Source: Planctomycetota bacterium (GTDB taxonomy: Bacteria; Planctomycetota; Planctomycetia; Isosphaerales; Isosphaeraceae). Taken from it: 5,101 nt of DNA. Where the stretch lies: assembly GCA_021778575.1 (NCBI GenBank), contig JAJYCH010000419.1:1-5101 (forward strand), given 5' to 3'. Shown in pieces: positions 1-5,101 of this stretch. Position 1 is the stretch's first letter; each line of letters begins with the position of its first letter. The notes under the pieces are model-generated. The model did no database searches. It saw nothing but the letters and a program-made list of their open reading frames with translations, and was not told where the DNA came from. The position numbers and the translations under genes were made by a program.

Positions 1-974
1 TGATCATAATGCGCCCCGACGATGATCGTTTCCTCTGCCAGGGGGCCGGAGCCTTCGAGGACGCCGACGACGTTTTTCGTGGCCAGGCCCTTCCGCTCGA
101 TCGTGATCGTGGCCGACAGACTGCAACCGTCGAGCGGCTTCGAGCGTGGCTTGAGGTCGCCGTCGATTTCTTTCTCGATCGTTTCGAGCGTCGGCTGGCC
201 GGCCATGGCGAGCAACTTGTCGGCCATCTCGCGCTTGAGCATCACGAAGGGGATCGGCGAATTTTCTTCGTCGCCCGCGGCCCGGAAGGTCATCAAGGGA
301 TCAGCCGCCCCCTTGAGACCGGCGAGGTCATTGACGATCAAGACGGCCGCCGCCCCGTGCTGGTAGGCGTTGGTCGCCTTGTGGGCGAAGGTGGCGTACA
401 TCGTCGTCATCTTGCCGCCGAACTTGCTTTTCTCATCATCAAGCTGGGGCTCGCGACGAATGAGCAGGACCGCCTTCCCTTTGACGTCGATTCCCGCGTA
501 ATCGTCGTAGTCGAGCTGCTTGGAATCATCCTTCGCGGTGATCCCGTAGCCGACGAAGACGATCGGAACCGCTTTGAGCGAGGCCCCGGTGCCGAGCGCC
601 AGCGGTTGAAAGGTTTCCTTGTCGAGCTCGATCGACTTCCCTGCCGGTCCCTGAAAGGTCAGCCCGGTCGGTTCTTCGAGTTTCGCTCCCCCCTTGATCG
701 TGAACGTCTGAAAGTAATTGTCGAGTCCTGGAGCCGGCTTCAGACCGGATTCCTTGAAGGAGGCCGCGATGTAGTCGGCCGAAGCCTCGATCCCCTTGGT
801 TCCGGGGGCTCGCCCTTCCTGGGCGTCGGCCGCCAGGAATGTCACGTCGGCCTTCAGACGGGCCTGGCTCGGACTGACGTAAGGAGTATCGCTCCATGAC
901 GATCCGGCGGTCAGCGCCAGCGCGGCGATCGTCACTCCGGCGCATTGAATCAAGAACATCGAGCGACGTGCCAT
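1..974 (-). CDS. Secreted M28-family metallopeptidase with PA domain (partial, C-terminus outside window)
   Basis: This is the N-terminal part (324 codons plus two bases) of a probable exported zinc aminopeptidase or carboxypeptidase of family M28. Residues 1-28 look like a Sec signal peptide: MARRS, a hydrophobic stretch to about residue 23, then a polar SSWSD region. No lipobox is convincing. Residues 36-90 match the usual M28 lead-in, with a helix, then FLAADAQEGRAPGTKG, then a YIAASFKESGLKPAPG helix. Residues 134-255 read as a protease-associated (PA) insert, with VFVGYGI at 140-145, DYAGIDVKGKAVLLIRREP, and a GAAAVLIVND strand at 207-216. The catalytic domain starts near residue 299 with TKNVVGVLEGSG and reaches GAHYD at 320-324. 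The window edge supplies two bases of the next His codon. In M28 enzymes the His of this HxD motif is the first zinc ligand; the remaining ligands lie outside the window. The start at 974 is supported by AGGA about 10 bases upstream and by the signal peptide. It is transcribed divergently from the M29 gene. Substrate specificity cannot be told. Confidence 0.9.
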   Translation of the reverse strand, partial: MARRSMFLIQCAGVTIAALALTAGSSWSDTPYVSPSQARLKADVTFLAADAQEGRAPGTKGIEASADYIAASFKESGLKPAPGLDNYFQTFTIKGGAKLEEPTGLTFQGPAGKSIELDKETFQPLALGTGASLKAVPIVFVGYGITAKDDSKQLDYDDYAGIDVKGKAVLLIRREPQLDDEKSKFGGKMTTMYATFAHKATNAYQHGAAAVLIVNDLAGLKGAADPLMTFRAAGDEENSPIPFVMLKREMADKLLAMAGQPTLETIEKEIDGDLKPRSKPLDGCSLSATITIERKGLATKNVVGVLEGSGPLAEETIIVGAHYD

Positions 975-1050
975 GCGGGTACCATCCTGAAATCGAGTCA
1001 AGCCGGGCGGGCGGCGTCCGTCCCCGGACCGGTGGCCGGGCCATTTGATG

Positions 1051-1079
1051 ATTCTCAAGTCTTTCTGCTCGACCGTCAA
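1051..1079 (-). promoter_or_regulatory. Candidate sigma-70-type promoter of the M28 peptidase gene
   Basis: On the minus strand a TTGACG box (1079-1074, five of six consensus bases) is followed after exactly 17 bp by GAGAAT (1056-1051, four of six). This predicts a transcript start near 1044 and a 5' leader of about 70 bases before the ATG at 974. The leader contains a short GC-rich inverted repeat (CCCGG at 1023-1027 and CCGGG at 1036-1040). Planctomycete promoters are poorly defined, so this is a sequence match only. Confidence 0.5.
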
Positions 1080-1083
1080 GCGG

Positions 1084-1112
1084 TTGCGGCCGGCGAAACG
1101 CGTCGTTAAGAT
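1084..1112 (+). promoter_or_regulatory. Candidate promoter of the M29 aminopeptidase gene
   Basis: TTGCGG (1084-1089, three of six consensus bases, all in the TTG core) and TAAGAT (1107-1112, four of six) are separated by exactly 17 bp. A start near 1119 would leave a leader of about 35 bases before the ATG at 1155. This is weaker than the opposite-strand promoter, whose -35 box ends 4 bp away. Confidence 0.35.
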
Positions 1113-1154
1113 GAATTTCTACGGACTCGATGCCGATCAGTTGAGGCTCCGCGC

Positions 1155-2243
1155 ATGCTGGACGAGATGGTCTCTCGCTGGGCGATCCTGCTGGTGGATT
1201 ACTGTCTCCGGGTCGAGCCGGGGGAGACGATCGCGATCTCGTCGGAACTCGAAGCCCGACCGCTGATTGAAGCCTGTTATCGCGAGGTCGTCAAACGGGG
1301 TGCGTTCCCGATCGTCCGGGTCGAGCTTCCCGGACTGAGCGAGTATTTCGTCGAGAACGCCGCCGAGCCCATGCTCGCCCACCTGTCGCCGGTCTCGATT
1401 CGCGAGGCGGAGGTCGTCGACGGTCGAATCCGGATCTCGGCCGAGACCGATACCCGATCGATGGCCGGGATCGACCCTAAACGCCAGGCGATCGTCGACC
1501 GAGCCCGCTATCCGCTCCGCGAACTCCTGAGCAAGAAACGCTGGGTTCTGACCCAGTATCCCACCCTGGCCTACGCGAACGACGCGCGGATGCCCTTGAG
1601 CGACTACGAGGCATACGTCGCCTCGGCAATGTTCCTCGATCGAGCCGACCCGGTCCTGGCCTGGCAGGACCTGGGTCGTCGCCAGGCGGGACTGGTCGAG
1701 TTCATGACGGGAGTCTCCGAGGTCCGGATTGAAGCCGAGGGGACCGATATCACGCTCTCCGTCGCCGGTCGAACCTGGATCAATTCCGACGGTCGGCGCA
1801 ACATGCCCTCGGGCGAGATCTTCACCGGACCGGTCGAGACCAGCGTCAACGGCCGGCTCCGGTGTAGCTTTCCGGTCTGCCGAGGAGGACGCGAGGTCGT
1901 CGGGATCACGCTCGAATTCGTCGATGGAAAAGTCGTCCAGGCTTCGGCCAACGAGGGGGAAGAATACCTGCTCTCGATGCTCGAACTCGACGACGGGGCT
2001 CGGTTCCTGGGCGAACTGGGGATTGGACTCAACGCGGGGATCGACCGGTTTACCGGAAGTATTCTCTACGACGAGAAGATCGGCGGGACCGTTCACCTGG
2101 CGCTGGGCAGTAGTTATCCCGAGACCGGCGGCACGAACAAGTCGGCCTTGCACTGGGATCTGATCATCGACCTCCGGAGCGGCGGACGGGTGACAGCCGA
2201 CGGTCGGGTGGTGATGGAAAACGGCCGCTGGCTGGTGGGTTGA
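1155..2243 (+). CDS. M29-family (AmpS/AmpT-type) metal-dependent aminopeptidase
   Basis: A complete 362-residue protein that should remove N-terminal residues from peptides in the cytoplasm using two metal ions. It has no signal peptide and no membrane segment. The family hallmarks appear in order in the C-terminal half: Glu221 in NMPSGEIFTGP, Glu287 in GELGIGLN, His314 and Tyr321 in GTVHLALGSSYPE, and His333 and Asp335 in ALHWDLIIDL. These correspond to the metal ligands and catalytic residues recalled for Thermus AmpT (Glu250, Glu316, His345, Tyr352, His376, Asp378). The N-terminal half has the family opening, VDYCLRVEPGETIAI at 14-28. At 362 residues it is shorter than the roughly 410 of the Thermus and Staphylococcus enzymes. 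Part of that is a loop of 18 residues between His314 and His333, where AmpT has about 30. The start at 1155 follows GAGG at 1143-1146 with an 8-base spacer. It is divergent from the M28 gene, and a secreted-protein gene follows 68 bp downstream on the same strand. Confidence 0.9.
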   Translation: MLDEMVSRWAILLVDYCLRVEPGETIAISSELEARPLIEACYREVVKRGAFPIVRVELPGLSEYFVENAAEPMLAHLSPVSIREAEVVDGRIRISAETDTRSMAGIDPKRQAIVDRARYPLRELLSKKRWVLTQYPTLAYANDARMPLSDYEAYVASAMFLDRADPVLAWQDLGRRQAGLVEFMTGVSEVRIEAEGTDITLSVAGRTWINSDGRRNMPSGEIFTGPVETSVNGRLRCSFPVCRGGREVVGITLEFVDGKVVQASANEGEEYLLSMLELDDGARFLGELGIGLNAGIDRFTGSILYDEKIGGTVHLALGSSYPETGGTNKSALHWDLIIDLRSGGRVTADGRVVMENGRWLVG

Positions 2244-2298
2244 TCGTTCGGAAAACTCATACCTTATCGTTCAAGTTTCCTGTTCGGATCGAATCTCC

Positions 2299-2304
2299 GG
2301 GAGA
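2299..2304 (+). promoter_or_regulatory. Ribosome binding site fixing the start at 2312
   Basis: GGGAGA lies 7 bases before the ATG at 2312. It supports that start over an in-frame TTG at 2240, which would overlap the end of the M29 gene and put 24 mixed residues ahead of a clear signal peptide. Confidence 0.65.
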
Positions 2305-2311
2305 AATTGCC

Positions 2312-3631
2312 ATGAATCGCGGATCTCGTGCAGCCTGTGCCATCGGGTTCCTGACGGTGGCGCTGGGAGCGGCTTTGGCCCCCGCCCAGCAAATCTCGGA
2401 GTCAGCACTGAAGGACCGCGTCGCTCAGCTGGTCGAGCGGCTGGAGTCGCCCAAGATGGAGTCGCGGGCCTCGGCCGAGAAGTCGTTGATCGACCTTGGC
2501 CCGAAGGTCATCGCGCTCCTGCCGACCAAGATCGACACGACCAAGAAAGACCTGGTCGAGCGCCTCGAACGAATCCGGTCGTCGATCCAGGCCAAGGACG
2601 ACCAAACGAACCTGGGGGCGTCGAAGATCACGCTCAAGGCCAAGGCGATCCGGCTGACCGAGGCGATCAAGGAGTTCCAGACGCAGTCGGGCAATATCAT
2701 CACCGACCTTCGCGAGGCCAATGGCGACGAGGTGACCAACCCCGCCGTCGACCTCGAGATCGAAGACAAGTGCTTCTTCGAGGCGCTCGATATTCTCGCC
2801 GAAAAAGCAGGAATCACTTACACGCCGTACACGAATGACGGGACGCTCGGAATCATGGCCGGCGGGATGCAGCCTCAGCCCGGAATGCCCGCCATGGCCA
2901 AACCGATGCTGATCTATTCCGGTCCATTCCGGATTCAATTCAAGGAAATCGCGATCGTCAAGGACTTCACCATGGCGACCGGCAAGGCCACGGCGCAATT
3001 CGAGGTCCTCTGGGAACCGCGCATCCGCCCGATGCTCCTGTCGATCAAGAACGACGATCTCAAGATCGTCGACGACCAGGGGAAGACCATCATGCCCGAG
3101 GTCAAGGAAGAATCGAGCGAGACCGGACTTCGAGCCGGTAACTGCGCGGCGGAGATCAACCTTGAACTGGTCGCGCCGGAACGGGCGGCCAAGACGATCG
3201 CGTCGCTCAAGGTCAAGGGGAACGTGACGGTTCCGTCGGGGATGAAGTCGTTCAAGTTTCCCAACCTCGGGGCGACCAACGTCACCCAGAAGCAAGGGGA
3301 TATCAGCGTGACCCTGGAGTCGTGCGAGGTTGACGAGCAAACCTGGAAGGTGGCGCTCAACCTGGCCTATCCCGAAGGCGGCCCGGCATTCGAGAGCTAT
3401 CGGCAGGGCCTCTTCAACAACCGCCCCTGGCTCCAGCGGGCCGATGGCTCGCGGTTCGAGCACAACGGCGGGATGAACGATGGCGGAACCGGCGAAGGAA
3501 AGATCGGCTTCGAATTCATGTTCGTCGACGCCCCCGGCAAACCGTCCGACTATCTCTTCATCTACGAGACTCCCGCGAAGGTCGTCCCGATCCCGCTTGA
3601 ATTTGAATTCAAGGACGTGCCGCTTCCTTGA
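2312..3631 (+). CDS. Exported protein of unknown function with HEAT-like N-terminus and STN/secretin-N-like domain
   Basis: A 439-residue protein whose function I cannot name. Residues 1-25 form a clear Sec signal peptide (MNRGSR, hydrophobic core 7-23, probable cleavage after APA before QQ), so it should act outside the cytoplasm. Residues 33-72 resemble one HEAT-like helical unit (LVERLESPKMESRASAEKSL, then DLGPKVIALL) of a type frequent in planctomycete proteins. Residues 80-95 continue as a charged helix. Residues 106-184 show a beta-alpha-beta unit twice: ITLKAKAIRLTEAIKEFQTQ then NIITD, and VDLEIEDKCFFEALDILAEK then ITYTPY and GTLGIM. This matches the layout of STN/secretin-N domains. 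A Met/Pro/Gly-rich linker at 180-200 follows. The rest is beta-rich, with a Gly-rich loop at 386-397, and ends in PLEFEFKDVPLP. I see no catalytic motif and no further membrane segment. It may be co-transcribed with the M29 gene 68 bp upstream. Its end faces thrC across 24 bp. Confidence 0.85.
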   Translation: MNRGSRAACAIGFLTVALGAALAPAQQISESALKDRVAQLVERLESPKMESRASAEKSLIDLGPKVIALLPTKIDTTKKDLVERLERIRSSIQAKDDQTNLGASKITLKAKAIRLTEAIKEFQTQSGNIITDLREANGDEVTNPAVDLEIEDKCFFEALDILAEKAGITYTPYTNDGTLGIMAGGMQPQPGMPAMAKPMLIYSGPFRIQFKEIAIVKDFTMATGKATAQFEVLWEPRIRPMLLSIKNDDLKIVDDQGKTIMPEVKEESSETGLRAGNCAAEINLELVAPERAAKTIASLKVKGNVTVPSGMKSFKFPNLGATNVTQKQGDISVTLESCEVDEQTWKVALNLAYPEGGPAFESYRQGLFNNRPWLQRADGSRFEHNGGMNDGGTGEGKIGFEFMFVDAPGKPSDYLFIYETPAKVVPIPLEFEFKDVPLP

Positions 3632-3655
3632 TCTGTTTCGGGAGAGCTGGATGCG

Positions 3656-4924
3656 TCAAAGTCCACCGTCAAAAAGCTCGCGAGTCGTCGGCAGATACTT
3701 CTCCGGCGACGCCGTGTTCACCAGAACCACCCGGTCTCCGTCGTGGATCATCCCCAGGTCGGCGAGTTCTGGGAGACTGGCGAGCGTGGCCGCTCCCTCG
3801 GGCGACCAGGCGAAGCGGCGCTCTCGCCATTCGTCGCGGATCACCTGGCGAATCGCGTCGTCGGTCACCGCGACGGCACAACCGCCGCTTTCCCGGATGA
3901 TCTTCAGGACGTTGATGTGACCGACGTTGCTCGCCACGTTCAGACCGGTGGCCAGGGTTGATCCGGGATCTCGGGCGGTGATGTCGCGGTCTCCCGACTG
4001 AAACGCCCGGACGATCGGCGTCGTCACCACGCTCTGAACGCAGACCATCCTCGGGCGCTTCGACCCGATCAGCCCGAGGGCCTCCAGCTCATCAAACGCC
4101 TTGGCCATGCCGACGACACCGGTCCCGCCACCTGTCGGATAGATGATCACGTCCGGCACGCTCCAGGTCCGGGACGCGAGCCGGTCTCCCTGGGGCTCGG
4201 CCATTTCGAGCCCCAGGGTCTTCTTCCCCTCGGTCCGCCAGCCGGGCTCTCGGAACGTGGCGACGCTGAAATACCCTTGCGGAACGTAATGGTCGCGAAC
4301 CCGTGCCGCGGATTCGATGATCGTCCCGGCAACCAGTTCCAGGTGAATCGACTCGGGGTAGAGCGTCGCCAGCGCCGCGACATTGCCGAGGACCGGTCGA
4401 TCGGTATCCGGCGACATGACGATCGCCGCCTCGATCCCGGCCGCTCGCGCGTACGTTGCCAGCGAATCCCCGGCGTTCCCCTGAGTGGGCACCGCCAGCT
4501 TCGATAACCCGAGCGCCCGGGCCATCGAGACGGTCATGACCATTCCTCGATCCTTGAACGAGAGGGTCGGATTCGCTCCGAACCCCGGATGCGGACGCCC
4601 TTCGTCCTTGACCTCGAACCGGCACTTCAACCGCTCCGACCAGGGATGATCATAGGCAAGGCTCGGAGTGTTACCTTCGCCGAGACTGACGATCGACCGG
4701 GCATCTTCACCGTCAGCGATGTCCAGCGGGAGCAGCCCTCCAAACCGCCAGAGGCTCTTGCGGGACGGGTCCCAACCGCCATCCGGCCCCCGTTCCGCCT
4801 TGATCCGGTCGATATCGAGGATCATCTGCACCGGCCGGCCGTCGGCCTCGCAGAGGTTCATGACCCGGTCCTTGGGATAGGTCGCACCGCAGGTCGGGCA
4901 GGCAAGGTGAGAGACGAACCGCAT
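3656..4924 (-). CDS. thrC: Threonine synthase, PLP-dependent
   Basis: A complete 422-residue cytoplasmic fold-type II PLP enzyme, predicted to convert O-phosphohomoserine to threonine and phosphate, the last step of threonine biosynthesis. Lys124 in NPTLSFKDRGM is the expected Schiff-base lysine. Asn150 in PTQGNAGDSLATYA is the conserved cofactor/substrate-loop Asn. PTGGGTGVVGM at 263-273 is the phosphate-binding glycine loop. The N-terminal signature LGEGNTP (81-87) and the C-terminal VLVNTAS strand (400-406) also fit. The protein opens with a zinc-ribbon-like segment, CPTC at 9-12 and Cys25, but the expected fourth Cys is Asp28. The start at 4924 has AGGA 11 bases upstream and puts the ribbon at the very N-terminus, as in related synthases. 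Threonine ammonia-lyase and cysteate synthase are relatives with the same core; the N-terminal ribbon and LGEGNTP favour threonine synthase. No other threonine-pathway gene is in the window. Confidence 0.87.
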   Translation of the reverse strand: MRFVSHLACPTCGATYPKDRVMNLCEADGRPVQMILDIDRIKAERGPDGGWDPSRKSLWRFGGLLPLDIADGEDARSIVSLGEGNTPSLAYDHPWSERLKCRFEVKDEGRPHPGFGANPTLSFKDRGMVMTVSMARALGLSKLAVPTQGNAGDSLATYARAAGIEAAIVMSPDTDRPVLGNVAALATLYPESIHLELVAGTIIESAARVRDHYVPQGYFSVATFREPGWRTEGKKTLGLEMAEPQGDRLASRTWSVPDVIIYPTGGGTGVVGMAKAFDELEALGLIGSKRPRMVCVQSVVTTPIVRAFQSGDRDITARDPGSTLATGLNVASNVGHINVLKIIRESGGCAVAVTDDAIRQVIRDEWRERRFAWSPEGAATLASLPELADLGMIHDGDRVVLVNTASPEKYLPTTRELFDGGL

Positions 4925-4988
4925 CGAATTTCGTATCCTGGAATGCTGGAGTCGAATCGCGGAATGGTCTTCAAGGTGATCAAACCTC

Positions 4989-5005
4989 CCGTTTTTGTCA
5001 AACGG
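4989..5005 (-). promoter_or_regulatory. Inverted repeat enclosing a TTGACA box upstream of thrC (possible promoter/operator)
   Basis: CCGTTT (4989-4994) and AAACGG (5000-5005) form a perfect 6-bp inverted repeat around a 5-base centre. Read on the minus strand, it contains a perfect TTGACA (5001-4996), 72 bp upstream of the thrC start. I find no good -10 match at 16-18 bp (the 17-bp hexamer is CACCTT), so the promoter call is weak. The arrangement would suit a repressor site over a -35 box, but that is inference. Confidence 0.3.
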
Positions 5006-5043
5006 CTCGACCGAGGAACCAGGAGGATTGCAAAGTCTGGTAG

Positions 5044-5060
5044 GGTCCGCTGTGCGGACC
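5044..5060. repeat. Perfect 7-bp hairpin, REP-like intergenic palindrome
   Basis: GGTCCGC (5044-5050), a TGT loop and GCGGACC (5054-5060) form a perfect stem-loop, preceded by TGGTAG. A second, alternative small stem follows directly: CCGC at 5059-5062 and GCGG at 5067-5070 around GTTT. The gene-free position and compact GC-rich stem fit a dispersed REP-like element. There is no U-tract, so it is not a classic terminator. Only one copy is visible in the window. Confidence 0.45.
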
Positions 5061-5101
5061 GCGTTTGCGGCCTTCGCTCGACCACGGGGCGACGACCAGA
5101 C

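Noticed and set aside
9..899. Long plus-strand open frame of 296 codons.
   Set aside because: It lies opposite the M28 peptidase, which has a signal peptide, a PA domain and the GAHYD motif. The plus-strand translation is Arg/Gly-rich with no recognisable fold, typical of an antisense shadow in GC-rich DNA.
1045..1266. Small plus-strand open frame of 73 codons spanning the divergent intergenic region.
   Set aside because: It overlaps the start of the M29 gene in another frame, contains the candidate promoter elements, and has no recognisable protein features.
1137..2153. Minus-strand open frame of 338 codons.
   Set aside because: It is antisense to the M29 aminopeptidase, whose metal-ligand motifs are all intact. 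Its own translation is low-complexity and Arg/Asp-rich.
2240..2311. Upstream TTG start that would extend the secreted protein by 24 residues and overlap the M29 stop.
   Set aside because: The ATG at 2312 has GGGAGA 7 bases upstream and begins a textbook signal peptide. The extension would bury that signal behind a non-signal stretch.
2402..3463. Minus-strand open frame of 353 codons.
   Set aside because: It is antisense to the secreted protein that has a signal peptide and a good ribosome binding site. The translation is rich in Leu, Arg and Asp repeats, as expected for a shadow frame.
4858..5085. Minus-strand open frame of 75 codons overlapping the thrC start.
   Set aside because: Its translation looks like random sequence, it covers the hairpin and the inverted repeat, and it runs into the thrC coding region in another frame.
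1..5101. Search by eye for tRNA, rRNA, CRISPR arrays, insertion sequences and defence genes.
   Set aside because: Nearly all of the sequence is explained by four ordinary genes. No repeat-spacer pattern, transposase, terminal inverted repeat or tRNA-like fold was seen.

Overview
The window looks like an ordinary stretch of a GC-rich bacterial chromosome, most likely a planctomycete of the Isosphaeraceae type. This assignment is an inference. It rests on high GC with strong G/C third positions, a secreted protein of a style common in Planctomycetes (a HEAT-like N-terminus and a C-terminus ending in EFKDVPLP), and an unusual threonine synthase. No database search was possible.

Layout from left to right. 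(1) Positions 1-974, minus strand: the N-terminal 324 residues of a secreted M28-family zinc peptidase with a PA domain. The left window edge cuts it just as the catalytic domain begins. (2) Positions 975-1154: a divergent intergenic region with a good candidate promoter for the M28 gene and a weaker one for the gene on the other strand. The two -35 boxes are only 4 bp apart. (3) Positions 1155-2243, plus strand: a complete cytoplasmic M29-family aminopeptidase with all expected metal ligands. (4) Positions 2312-3631, plus strand: an exported protein of unknown function. It has a HEAT-like N-terminus and a segment that reads like an STN/secretin-N domain. (5) Positions 3656-4924, minus strand: a complete PLP-dependent threonine synthase, tail to tail with the previous gene across 24 bp. 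(6) Positions 4925-5101: the upstream region of thrC, with a TTGACA box inside an inverted repeat and, further out, a perfect REP-like hairpin.

The two peptidases are divergently arranged and could share control. One would act outside the cytoplasm and one inside, which suits stepwise peptide breakdown, but co-regulation is inferred only from promoter geometry. The 439-residue secreted protein follows the M29 gene by 68 bp and may be co-transcribed with it. Threonine synthase completes threonine biosynthesis and has no evident functional tie to its neighbours.

I see no mobile element, CRISPR array, tRNA or rRNA, and no convincing new multi-gene system. The most interesting items are the unassigned secreted protein, the degenerate zinc-ribbon-like N-terminus of the threonine synthase, the back-to-back promoters and the hairpin repeat.
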